Source: Fennellomyces sp. T-0311 (Eukaryota > Mucoromycota > Mucoromycetes > Mucorales > Lichtheimiaceae). From it: a stretch of 64,000 bases of DNA. The position numbers were made by a program, and so were the translations under genes. Of the stretch, positions 1 through 12,389 are shown piece by piece. The stretch lies in the NCBI GenBank assembly GCA_025266875.1, contig JALLLT010000017.1, forward strand, positions 372,001-436,000. Reading direction: 5' to 3'. A model generated the notes under the pieces. The model was given only the letters and a program-made list of their open reading frames with translations, was not told the origin of the DNA and ran no database searches. Every line of letters begins with the position of its first letter. Position 1 is the first letter of the stretch.

Positions 1-633
1 TATTTGATCTTTTGTTCATGCAATTCTATAAAAAGTCATATCCAATTGTTCTAGATCCAAATAGATCCTCATCGCTAGCTATTCCGCTCATTATAACCAT
101 GTTCCTGTTAGAGAAAGTGTCAAAGTAGCAACACATTTTAGCTTTCTATAACCATGGATATAATCTATCATCCACGTTTTACGGACTATCACTTCAATGT
201 TTGTCCGCCATGACACACTTTTTTTTTGTTCTGGATTCTGGAAGCAGAATTCCACTGTTTCTTAAATTCAACTCTCGATAGCCACTTTTTTTTCCGCAAG
301 ATAAAAACACTGTAAAATTTTTTTTAATCCTACAGGACAATAACCCTGGAGAGATAACGTAACTGCGCCATCGAACGGGCCAGATTTTGACTTTATCTTT
401 GTGGCCAACTATTGGTCTAGTGCTATTTTTAATAAGACCGACCCGAGGATCCGAAACATCGGTTATTCATAAAGAACGGCGATCTCCCTGGAACGCATTT
501 GCACGACACTCGGTCGTGCCACCTCGAAAGGACGCTATTTGTTGACTAGCGGGATGCTAAAACCCAGAACTTTCCTTTTCAAGCATCGTTTCAGAATTCT
601 TTTTTTTTAGACTGGCTTGAAAAAACCGCGGCA
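1..633. other. intergenic, no gene seen
   Basis: No reading frame of useful length and no splice-linked exons were found here. The stretch is AT-rich with poly-T runs and probably holds the upstream region of the acetyltransferase gene that starts at 723. Confidence 0.5.
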
Positions 634-640
634 TATATAA
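634..640 (+). promoter_or_regulatory. TATA box of the acetyltransferase gene
   Basis: TATATAA lies about 85 bases before the ATG at 723 and is followed by a pyrimidine-rich leader, the usual arrangement for a fungal TATA promoter. The assignment rests on sequence and position only. Confidence 0.5.
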
Positions 641-722
641 AAAGCTACTGGTTTGCACGCACCTAGCGAAACCCGCATCACTTTCTTTTTTCGTTTGTTT
701 ATTATACCCTTTTTAAAAAAAA

Positions 723-1518
723 ATGTCGCTGTCAACTGTTCCCGTGGATGAACGACGTATCAGTCGCAAACTTACTGTCAATGTCGAGCAAACTCAAATA
801 AACGTCCGTCCTGTAATTAAAGGTAAGAAAAAAAAGGTTTTTCATGGAAAACAAGAGTTTTTTTATCTAATTCAGCTATTTTTGTTTAGGTGCAATTAAA
901 GAAGCAGCGCACACAATGGCCGATGCATATTCTCGTAGCACTATGTTTGGCTGCGAGCTTGATAGTCCCAGACACGATGAATTTTTGTATACCCTTTTCA
1001 AGACCATGATCAGCACTGCAACGTTGGAAAGCCGAGATTTTGCAATCCAAGTCGAGGGGTGCACGGGTGTACTGGTTTGGACCAACGCGAATCACGGTTA
1101 TCACTGGCCACAAGTGTTCGGCACAGCAAAATTGGCAAGCTTTATTGGATGGCCTGCTGCTTTGCGCGCGACGATGAAATTACAACCCTACTGCGACAAG
1201 ATCCGCCGCAAAGTCATGAAGGGTTATCCTTATTACATCACAATTGGGTACATGGGTGTTTTACCACATGAGCAGCGTAAAGGTTTCGGCTCGGCGTTGC
1301 TCCACCACCTTACCGATAAGGCAGATGCGGTCCAGCAACCTATTTGTGCTCAGGTGAACGACGACAAGGCACTTCAATTCTTTAAAAAGTTTGGATTCAC
1401 GGTTGCCGCAGAGCTCAAAAACGGATCGTTGTTTATGGTTCGGGAGCCTGTTGTCATGACCAACACTCAACCTCAACCGCTTCGTATCCGACCTGGTCGA
1501 CGGATCTCGGATTACTAG
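723..1518 (+). CDS. GNAT-family N-acetyltransferase
   Basis: Two exons, 723-822 and 890-1518, separated by a 67 bp GT-AG intron whose phase agrees, give a 242-residue protein. Residues about 156-171 (GVLPHEQRKGFGSALL) are the GNAT motif A: beta-strand 4 followed by the Q/R-x-x-G-x-G/A acetyl-CoA pyrophosphate loop at 162-169. It is followed by a typical motif B (ALQFFKKFGF). The family transfers an acetyl group from acetyl-CoA to an amine; the substrate cannot be told from the sequence. There is no signal peptide or membrane segment, so a soluble protein is likely. The N-terminal part (residues 1-110) is not a recognisable extra domain. The downstream gene converges on it with under 100 bp between the stops. 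Confidence 0.85.
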
Positions 1519-1615
1519 TTAGTGCTTGCATCATGTTACCCGCTTTCTTTATACTGCACTGTAAATATCCAACAAAACCTCTCTCATGTACCATATATTA
1601 AAAAGCATTTTAATA

Positions 1616-2227
1616 TCACCAATCGAGCTTTTTATTGGTTTCCGCAGGACATTGGTCTGCTGGGACAGGGCATGCATTAAGAGTAGCCCACCCGCCACCT
1701 GAGCGACCGGCCTTTTCCAAAGCAAACTCCCAGTAATGAAGGGTGCATAACAGCACGGGACCAATCTCGGGAGGATATTCATCTTCTGCTACTTCGCCAA
1801 GATACGTCAAGTCGGCACCGGCGTGAGGACAGTAGCGATCCGCTGTATACTTTTTGCCGTTTGTCAAGGTAATTAAAATACGATCCTTATCAGATGGATC
1901 GATCTCAATCGTAGGTTCGTCTTGGGCACGAGGAGCGGTCGTAGGCTCGGCCTTTGGTTCTCCCTTCTTTGGTTCCTCCGTCTTTGGCTGCTCTTCCGTC
2001 TTTGGCTCCACTTTCACTTTTGGCTCTTCTTTTATCGGGATCGTCTCCTCTTTCTTTTCAGGAGTAGCTGTTGCCACTGGCGGCTTTTTCTCGGCTTCAT
2101 TGTACTTTTCTATAGTTGAATTGTGATGGGATTGTTTGGCATTGTCGTCAATACGTAATTGAGCGACGGAATCTATTGTGTCCTGGACATTGTCGACTCG
2201 TTTGTATTTGATCGTCGGCACAAACAT
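1616..2227 (-). CDS. Rieske [2Fe-2S] domain protein with a Lys/Glu/Pro-rich linker
   Basis: Single-exon 203-residue protein. The C-terminal half is a Rieske fold: C133-P-H135 and C161-T-L-H164 are the two Cys-His pairs that would hold a [2Fe-2S] cluster. Residues about 55-100 are a low-complexity run of repeated K-x-E-P units (such as KVEPKTEEQPKTEEPKKGEP), probably a disordered linker. The gap between H135 and C161 is 25 residues, longer than the 15-17 of most Rieske proteins. There is no transmembrane anchor, so it is not the cytochrome bc1 subunit. It may be a soluble ferredoxin-like electron carrier or the stray domain of an oxygenase system; the partner is unknown. Confidence 0.75.
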   Translation of the reverse strand: MFVPTIKYKRVDNVQDTIDSVAQLRIDDNAKQSHHNSTIEKYNEAEKKPPVATATPEKKEETIPIKEEPKVKVEPKTEEQPKTEEPKKGEPKAEPTTAPRAQDEPTIEIDPSDKDRILITLTNGKKYTADRYCPHAGADLTYLGEVAEDEYPPEIGPVLLCTLHYWEFALEKAGRSGGGWATLNACPVPADQCPAETNKKLDW

Positions 2228-4675
2228 GGTTTATGTGAAAAAGCCTCCGTCTCGATTGAGATTTGTAAGGTATGAGTCACACCGTAGTTCGGTGAGAATC
2301 GAAACTTGGGTCTATAGTTCCCTTTGTTCCCGGATAATTCGTAAATGTTTACGCGATGATACTCTCTTTCATGGATCAGTTACCATGAGAACGCGAAGGT
2401 AGCAACAAACAATTGGCTTTATTTGCGTGGTCAAGTTTGTTACATAGAGATCGATTTCGAACTTTTTGGTCTGGCAGATCACACATTAAACTATTGAACG
2501 ACCTTATGCAACAACATTTTTTTTAAAAAAAAATAGCAGCAAGCGGCTTGCTGAAAATAATATTCGATCCAACAACGTGTTTTATCCACAGCGACGAAGA
2601 AAACACTGAAAAAAGTGAGCAAGAAAGGGAAAAAAAGGGGCCATCATACACTAAAGTATGATGCATGATAAAGAAGAAAATGGGCATAAATATATGTGAA
2701 AAAAATGGCTTCTGTATCTCTCGTACACGCTTTATAGAGAGAAAAAACGTGTAGAAGCTAAGAATAAGTGATCTTTTGACCACACATTTTTTTGTAAGAG
2801 TTGGGGGCAATAGAAGAAGGAGGTGAGGACATTATGGGCTTTTTTTTAAAAAAAATAATCTTCATTATGGTCGAGGGGACATACGTACAACGCTGTCATG
2901 ATGACTGGTATCTTGTACAAGTTGTTGTTTGCTCGTCATGTTCATAACAAGTGTTGTGCTGGCCAAAAGGAAATTATCATGGATATCTTGATCGAGGAAC
3001 TGCATTAAGAACGAGTGAATGGGAGCATGAATATGATGCTGTAATCGGAAATAGTGAATTCAAAAAAAAATATACAGCCAAAAAGTTGGCCTTTTTATAT
3101 AAAACAGGCCCGAATGGCCAAGGGTGATCTGGGACCAGTTAAAACCACATGGCACTTTATCAAACTGAACGATGTAAATAAAAAAAACTCCTTCCCAGCC
3201 GCTGTTTATACTGCAAAAAGATAACGGTTATTGGGGCTCGTGCCCGATCCTCTCTTTCTCCTATGTTTTCTTTTGCGTGGGGTTTAATAATTACCAACGG
3301 ATTTGCTGTCGTACCAGATCGTCAAACTACGTTGTCCGTTTATGTAAACGACATCATGATCTGATAAGAGCCTATGGAAACACTTTGCTCCTTTTTTTCC
3401 CTTTGCTATTCAGTAACAGCGTTATCCATTTATGGATTCTAGCCAATAGTGGAATAAATTTCTATACGGTCGTCTTTTTTTCTTAGATGCATATCTCCTG
3501 CATTCGTTTAGCTTAAAGCACTCATTATCTCTTATTATTGTTGTTCTTCAAATCATCTGATGACAACAAAAGAACAATTCCCTTTTTCTCTTGTTTTGAG
3601 TTTTTTTTTCATATAGACTCTTATCCTTGGTTGTGTGTAAACTAATCATCCCCAAAAGTATCTTTTTAGTTCGTTTTCATATGTCCCATGTTACTATCGA
3701 CAGGGGCTTCTCTAATGACACGGTGGAATGTGGTATTATCATGATGATGGTTGTAAATTGGCGACCGGGAGATGAGTGAACTTTAGGTCATTTGAAAAGA
3801 TCACTTTATTAGGACATCTACGCGAATTAGTGTACGTTTGGTAAAGTTGATACGTACGTACGTAGCTTATCGTCATTAAGCAATTCCAGAAATTTAATAC
3901 ACATTGGCGAGTAAAACTATTCATCAGGTATAAGAGCATAAAAGAAGTCAAGCTTACTTACAGTGCTATAAAGTGAATGTAGGGCACCTCAGTTTGAAAA
4001 TAAGCTATTGTACTAATGAATATGAACATTGTGGGCTCAATTGATCCATTGGTCCATCCAAAAAGTGAACATCACAGACACTGAACATAGGAGGTATATC
4101 GTAGAAGAGCAGTGACGATGATAGCTTATTGAGAACTTCAGTGCTACCGCTCTACTGCGCTCAGAACAATTACATACGCATGGTTTAGATAAAAATGCTT
4201 GAGAAACGATGATACACTAAAGCAGACACTAACGAATATTCTGTAATGGTAGCGTTTGAGTGCCTCTATAAGTATTCTTCGTCATATGGGAGGGAATCCT
4301 TCTTTATGAAAGTTACTGCTTTGCTCATAAACACTTCTCGTATTGGAAATAAGTGCATGCTGTTGTATTTCTGGTAGGCTTGGCAAGTATACCTTGAAAC
4401 GGCACGCTCATTGGAGTCACAAGAGGTACCATCCCTATTCGTTATCAACACACGTGAATGCACGCACAACACTTTCATACAAGTGCTTGCACATGCCCAA
4501 TGCATGTGCTAATAATCGACACCTAGCGATGACCCACCAATTGCTATGATATCAAAGAAGCAGCGCAGTGTTGAATGTTTGGACGCACAAGGCAAAAATA
4601 ATTTTATGCGGTAATTCGCGTGGCCACTGCAGCCTTTGTGTGTTTTACAGTTATAGCGCGCGGTTGCTCCGCACA
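2228..4675. other. 2.4 kb intergenic region without a supported gene
   Basis: Only short stop-bounded frames occur, none with a recognisable domain or consistent splice sites. It is rich in A/T runs. A small perfect inverted repeat sits near 2643-2664 (CATCATAC and its complement GTATGATG around a 6 bp loop). The right end should hold the promoter of the kinesin-like gene. Confidence 0.5.
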
Positions 4676-7600
4676 ATGGACATTACTCGAAATCGCGTAG
4701 TCGCCCAGGTGCAACCTTCGTCGCATCTTAATGGATTCGCTGAGCCTCATATTTTAATCCATCGCGATGAGAACGAGCCTACGTTGACGATTGAGAATTG
4801 CAGCGGTGAGTTATTTATTTTTAAACTGCAATGGAAAGCAAGAAAAACGATCGCTAAAGCAACGATGATAGGTCTCAATTACGATGGCGATCTGTTAAAG
4901 TAAAGACTATTTTTTTAAATCAAGTATGTTAATTTGCTGATTCCTTGTAACTAGGAGTGAATACAGAGTCTCACGGTGTCTCTCGAATTTTGATTATCAT
5001 ACCGAAGTCAAGTTCCTTGTCAATACGGTGCTTAGTGGTAATAAAACAATCGGCAGGTCGCTCGAGGACAGTTTGATAACATGGTTACTGTTTTTTAAAA
5101 GGCTATGACGCGGCTGCTATATTTATGAGCGCCTGGTACGCATATACACACATCAACCAACGTGATTTAATAAAGCTAAACTGAAATCTCACAGCACAAG
5201 CAACACTTATCAAAAAAGGTACAGCGGCCGAATGATCGACTTGACCTAAACAATGGCTGTAACCAACAAAAAGGCAGGACACGGTACACGAATTGCTTAT
5301 GGATCTAGACAGTCGGATCGAAAAGTTGAACAAGCAGAACTATGGCAGTTCGCCGATGAAGATCGAATTTGCGTAAACATCAGGCCTGATCTCACCATTG
5401 ATTCTTCAACTTACGTTCTTTGCAGGTATATCGGTATTACAGATGATAGTTGCTATGATATGCACACTCATCGACCGCTGAAAAGTATGTGTAACAGAAG
5501 GTGTGGAAATGAAGGCTGAAACATTATACAAATAGATTCGAAAGTATTGGAGCTTGGACTGGTCGCTAGCATGACAAGCGTCAAGAGCGCAAAACAAGTA
5601 TGGGAAAAGATCAAATCTGGCTCTAGATTTCCTTCGGTTTTGGGGGTGCGCCTATCTGATGAATCCAAGTTGCTGGGTATGCTTGTGATCGCCGATCTTC
5701 TACAACCGTGGTCCAAAGAGGATGGTTCCATCCGCTACTCCTTTAACAAGAATCTGCTTGATCTCGTCGATAGAAGAAGTGAAGAAGGCTTTCATGGCCC
5801 CTTACCCACCGACACATGTGTCTTGACAAAGCTTCTCGGCCCCTACTTTTGCGGGTTGGGTAAGGCCACCTTCATTATCCAAGTCGATGTAAAGAATAAC
5901 TCTACTTATTGAACTGGATCCATTGCTAAACCCTACTTTTTTTTTTGGCAGGAATACCCCCGTGAATCGATTGATGCGACCTTGAATGTCCTGAATCTTT
6001 CCCAAAAGCTCTATAACATCCGTTCGATTGCAATGCGTAATGAACCAGAGGCGTCAAGTTACACGTACAGGAAAGCGGAGAAAGAGAAAAAGCAGCTTTC
6101 GGATAAAAATCATTCGCTGGAAAGGAATATCAGCGCGTTGGAAAGAAATATCCAAACTCTGCAAAAGAAATATCAACAGGAAGAGGTATTCAAAAGTGAA
6201 ATCAAGGATAGAACAGCCTTAACTAAAGATAATGTTTATAACTTTGAAAATAGAAACAAAATCAAGTCATAATGAGTACACTGGAGCAAAGAGTCGAAGC
6301 GCTAAACAAGGAATTGCATCTTGCACTCGAACGAGAGAAACAATACAAAAAGGTACCATCACCTCATTTTTTTATTGCCATTACACTAACTTTAAGAGCA
6401 AATAGACTATTAGTTCTAATACGCTCCATGCCGCCGAGATGGACTTTTTAGCTAGTTCTAGCGAGTTCCAAAATCTAAAGTTGGAGAGGAAATTGCAGGA
6501 ATATAGGGTCGAAATTGGTAAGTGTAAAGTTTCATCGAAAGATGGTTTTCTTAATTATATATTTTCAACTTTAGAGAGATGCAATTACACTGCTATGAAA
6601 TTACGGAAAAAGCTAGCTGATACGATGCAGCAGCTTCACGATATGGAAGAATATGCAGAGGTAAAGTCGATGAATAGCTATGCTTGTTAGTCATCTAACC
6701 AGTATGCAAAGCACATGTCTACTGAAGCACAATCAGCACGCGCATCAACTGAGGGAACAGACGAGAAGATAAAATCGTTGACCGCCGATCTTTCTGAAGC
6801 TAGGGCTGACAAGAACGAACTTGAAATGGAAATTAAGAGACTGCAGGATGAAGTGAGGAGGCAAAAGCGTCAAGTGGACGAGCAAAAGGATGAAGTGGAC
6901 GAGCAAAAAGAAAATGTGAAAGAGGAAGTTGAGAAGCTGAAGAAAAGAGTGAACAAACTGAACGTGGAAGTGAGCAATCGAGAGAATGAAATCAAGGAAC
7001 AAGAAGCCTTTTTCAAAGACAGAGAAAAAGGCCTTCAGGTACGTGTAATAACGAACTCATGATGTAGGTAACTCACATGGTTATACCTAGGACGATCTTG
7101 AATTTATAACGGACCATGCACAACATCTTACCGACGAGAATGAAAACTTAAAGATGACTGCCGTTAAGCTCAAACAAAAGAGTGACCAGCTCAAGGTAAG
7201 AGGTGCCAATGATTTCGCTTTTAGCTATGCTAATATGCAGTTCATTAGAAAAAACTAGCAGAAGTCACTGGAAGCGACCGGCTGAGTAACCAAGAAAGAG
7301 AAGAATATGAAAGTGCTATTAAACAGTGGAAGACTCGTGCTCGAAATGCTGAGGTAAGTATCGGTACGAAATGTGGATGTATACCCAATACTAATGGTAT
7401 CACGTACTGTTAGAAGCAGCTTAACATTCGAAAAGCTAAGGATGACGATGATGAAAGTGAAGAAGAAACCGAGCTACCCCATCGAAATGCCCTCCCAAAA
7501 AGAATAAGCGCGATTAGCACCAGGACGATGAACAGTTCTGATGATGCAGACTTCGAAGAAAAGCCCAAGACCGAGCGACGCGTCGTAGCTAAAAAGGACG

Positions 7601-8091
7601 GCAGCATGTGGATATCGTACGCCGCAGAGGATGTACCTGTTCAAGGTAGTGGCTTTAAACCATCTGCGCCGCCCAAGAAGAAAGTAAAAGAAGCATCTCC
7701 GCCCAGGCGAAGAGGACGACCTAGAAAAAAGAAACCGGAATATCAACCACTAGAAAACAAAGAACCTGCAGCTGAAGAACCCAAGGCTGACATAACCAAA
7801 AGATCTTTACAACCTCCTGCTGCAAATGAGCCTGAAGGTAACGAAAGCCAGGGGCAATCACCTGAACCGGAGAACGAGGATATGCAGTCACCAGTAATGG
7901 AGTACGAGGTGGAGCTAAAGATGCCTGAGGATACCCTGGAGGAAGAAGAGGAACAGCGAGCGGTGGAGAAAGAAACGACACCTCCCAGGAAAAAGCGGAA
8001 GCTTAGAGACTCTAAGCGGAGGATAGATTACGACACGGAATTCTTAAGTCCATTGTCAAAAGTCAACCATACGCTAAAAGACGACTCATAA
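4676..8091 (+). CDS. kinesin-like protein with a degenerate motor domain, coiled coil and AT-hook
   Basis: Fourteen phase-consistent exons (4676-4899, 4955-5037, 5102-5135, 5274-5372, 5426-5484, 5536-5888, 5952-6185, 6254-6352, 6406-6517, 6575-6660, 6703-7038, 7091-7195, 7249-7353, 7414-8091) give 868 residues. Residues 1-310 keep kinesin landmarks in order: TVLSGYDAAAIF where GYN-x-x-IFAYG normally stands, MKIEFAYIGI for the V-x-x-LEIYNE strand, FNKNLLDL for the INKSLL helix, VLTKLLGPYF for the SKLTRLL helix, and ESIDATLNVLNLSQKLYNI for the terminal helix. The Walker A loop, the SSRSH switch I and the LAGSE switch II are all missing, so ATP hydrolysis is unlikely. Residues about 320-660 are charged coiled coil. 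Residues about 740-750 (PRRRGRPRKKK) form an AT-hook, followed by acidic and basic (KKRK) stretches. It could be a non-motor kinesin partner that links DNA to microtubules; that role is inference. The exact end of exon 1 is the weakest junction. Confidence 0.75.
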
Positions 8092-8162
8092 AAAAACTGT
8101 GTACATAAAATAACTCTCATATTTTTTTTACTATATAACTTGTGAAATAATAAACTTCATCT

Positions 8163-9681
<1,519 letters not shown>

Positions 9682-11216
9682 TCTGGTATAAACAAAATAA
9701 AAAGGGGAAAAAAGGAAGAGGCAAAGAGGGGCGAAAAAAGAAAGTAGTACAAACGATGAGATATCGTCACAATGAGCAATTGAGTCACCTCCAGACTCAT
9801 CTTCTTCCCACCAAAACGGCCCAATTCAAATCAGTCATCACAGTAGTTTTGGTGGAGTTTGCAAAGGTAGGCAGATAATGATAAATGAAATAACCGCATG
9901 TTAAGATACCGAATTACGAGCAGATAGACCGTGAACCACAAAGTAAAATTAACCCTTATTCGTGCATGCCGTTGGTAATCTTCTGGAACAAAAGTGATTC
10001 CTTGATATCATCTATGAAACGTCAAGCGAGGCTACACTCTTTTCTTTTACAGCCTTTTAGGCAATAGATGAAGCCATCTTGCTTACCCCCAATATCAAAA
10101 AATCAGAAGGTGTATTTCTCTATTTATTGTCATCTAGCGCAACCTCCAGCATCACTGTACTTGCATAGCATTAGTCAACCTTTCTTTTTTTCATAATATA
10201 TTGTATAAGGTTTTTCTGTTCCGCTAGTGTTAATCTTCTATAGAGTCCCGCGGTGATTACCCGAAGTCTTTCGATCGTCGACTTTGCTTTACCATTGTCG
10301 CGGCCATGTTCGATACCACGTTCCCGTATGAAAACATTATCAGTGTAGGATTACTTTCTTGCTATCACGCGCGCCAGAATATCAGATATTGCATTTGCTA
10401 CAAAATGCCGAAGCAAGATATGATAAAAATATGCCATCATCTGCTGGATGGTGACGTATACAACAAAAGACCTCACAAATGTTCGATCAAGGAACAAAGC
10501 AGCTGTAGCTTATGTGCCCACAGCGTCAGATCATCTATTACACAAATCACAACGATGACCTGTCAAACCTTCTGTCTTGTGGTGCGGCCTCAACAAAAAG
10601 CAGGCGCCACAAAAATATACAAGCTAAAAGACGACGCATTTCGCGCATTGACAGTTGTATCCAAGACAGTTAATCATTGCTTTGGCACTACTGCAAGTCG
10701 CACAATTGCAGTCAGATTCTTAAAAAAGTGATTGGTTCCTATGGGAGATATAATTGGACTTACGGAAAGCAGTAGCGCGGTCCGCCACAAGACCACCCAA
10801 AATATCAAATTGCAAGTGTCGCCTCTCCGGCTCTCAGTAACTTCACAAAATGCTTTCTTCAATTGAAGATGCTACAAGGTCAGCACTGGAAGCCAAAGCA
10901 TAACGCAAGTGGTACGCTTTATATCCTTGACGAATAGAATTGATTATACGTATGTACTTTTGTTACGTCATTAGCTAATTTGAGTACGTACTTATTCCTT
11001 AAGTGCATTACTTGCCAGATGTGTACAGTCGCGGGTCAGTAGCCCCAAGTGGCCTTAAACCTGAAACAGATAAATTGAGGAATATGTGAAAGAGCTGAAT
11101 GAGGCGATCAAGAGCCAAGGAGCGATCACTTACGGAACAAGTCAAGTAACGAATGATTCGTCTAAGATCTGTTGAAAAACTATGACGATCAGTAATATCC
11201 TCTCGCATTCATACTA
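9682..11216. other. intergenic, no confident gene
   Basis: A 141-codon open frame at 10306-10731 (plus strand) has no recognisable domain and no supporting signals. Minus-strand fragments at 11008-11208 end in a short exon-like stretch, but no phase-consistent model could be made. The right edge abuts the transposon that begins at 11217. The left end should contain the DAHP synthase promoter. Confidence 0.4.
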
Positions 11217-11239
11217 CAGTGGAACCCCGCTTTTTGCAC
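11217..11239 (+). repeat. left terminal inverted repeat of the pogo-like element
   Basis: This 23 bp end matches the reverse complement of 12367-12389 except at one position (A against C). It ends in the subterminal motif GCTTTTTGCAC, repeated at 11244, 11261 and 11319. Confidence 0.85.
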
Positions 11240-11536
11240 CCCCGCTTTTTGCACACCCCCGCTTTTTGCACCAAATTCTGGCAAATCCAGCTCAACACTT
11301 AAGAGAAATGCACACCCCGCTTTTTGCACAATGCACTCCAAAATTTGGGTTGTGCATTTTTCAGCTTACCTTAATTATATAGATCCGACGACAGATATAG
11401 TGAGATTCGAACCGGCGTCTGTAATTTCATCTAAGGAGGTCAGTGCTGATTGGTTAGTGCGACTCTTTTGCTTCGTGCTCCAATCCATTCAAGAAGCTGA
11501 GTAGGGCTTTAGCCTTTTCAGCGTTTTGTCGATATG

Positions 11537-12200
11537 TTACTCCGGAATAGGAGAAACAACATCGTCCTGTTGCTGAGATTCATCACTTGCTTCTGTAGAT
11601 ACAGTTACAAGCTCCTCTTTAAGTAGTGTGCTGACAATTTCATCATTGGAAAGCACTTTATAACATACGCCTGCTTCCTCAGCTGGGTTCGCATCGAAGT
11701 TTTTGGCTTATTCAGAATTTTCTCCGTATGTATGATATAAATGATCAAGGATCTGATTTAATGCCACCTCTTCTGCTTCATCTAACCCGGTGTCAACGAT
11801 CTCACCCTCTTCGCCTAACACCTTTGCTTTTCTAAAGCAATTGGCAACTGTGGCCGGCGTCATTTTTGCCTTAAGCAATCTGTGCCCACTTCAAGTCAGT
11901 AAGAGTATCGGCACGAAACCTAGTTCCATCATTTACTGGAAGAACCCTCTTTAGGCAGAACTTGATTTTCTCACATGCATGTTCATATTGCTGTTCCTAT
12001 TTACGTGATTCCACAATGGATCTGTTAAACCCCTCAACGACTAACAGTACTTCTGTCAGGTACGTCTGTGTATTCTATCACAGTTTTGCCTCATTTATCA
12101 ATTTCTGGATGGCGATTTCTCTGTCGGATTCCTTCATCTCAAAGTAGTGATTGACCATCGTCTCTTTATGCTTTGGATCGATTCTGGTTTTGGGTGGCAT
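11537..12200 (-). pseudogene. remnant of a pogo/Tigger-like transposase
   Basis: From 12200 the minus strand encodes a start (MPPKTRIDPKHKETMVNHYF) that resembles the N-terminal DNA-binding region of pogo/CENP-B-like transposases and stops after 40 codons. Between about 11865 and 11537 lies a C-terminal piece with TPATVANCFRKAKV, close to the W-x-x-V-x-x-x-TI-x-NCF-x-KAGF motif of Tigger transposases, followed by an acidic tail broken by one in-frame stop. The roughly 300-residue DDE catalytic region is missing. It cannot make an active enzyme. Confidence 0.75.
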
Positions 12201-12366
12201 TTTTGATAGAAGATTAAGCAAAAAGACTAAGGCTTATAATGTTATTAGCTATCTACTGAATCTTATTGGCTGATATAGGCTAATGGCTATTATATTTCCC
12301 GTTGTGTAACAACCTCGCTTTTTGCACACCCCCGCTTTTTGCACAGCTTTCTCTAAAAATCCGCCT

Positions 12367-12389
12367 GTGCAAAAAGCGGGGGTCCACTG
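12367..12389 (-). repeat. right terminal inverted repeat of the pogo-like element
   Basis: Reverse-complement partner of 11217-11239, followed directly by TA. Two further direct copies of GCTTTTTGCAC stand just inside, at 12317 and 12334. Confidence 0.85.

Larger units (their letters stand above)
11217..12389. mobile_element. pogo/Tigger-type DNA transposon, internally deleted
   Basis: A 1,173 bp element starts with CAGTGGAACCCCGC and ends with GCGGGGGTCCACTG, inverted copies of each other over 23 bp with one mismatch. TA flanks both sides (11215-11216 and 12390-12391), the target duplication of Tc1/mariner/pogo elements. Seven copies of the subterminal motif GCTTTTTGCAC lie near the ends, four left and three right. 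The interior, read on the minus strand, holds only the beginning and end of a Tigger-like transposase; the catalytic DDE core is absent. It is therefore non-autonomous and needs a transposase from elsewhere in the genome. Confidence 0.85.

Noticed and set aside
2178..2402. 74-codon frame on the plus strand opposite the Rieske gene start
   Set aside because: It overlaps the start of a real minus-strand gene and has no supporting signal.
10306..10731. 141-codon open frame on the plus strand
   Set aside because: No recognisable domain, no promoter or splice support, and it sits in a stretch with several similar chance frames.
11405..11420. B-box-like GGTTCGAATC (minus strand) inside the pogo-like element, as for a tRNA gene
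   Set aside because: No pairing acceptor, D-arm or anticodon stem can be drawn around it, and no A-box lies at the right distance.
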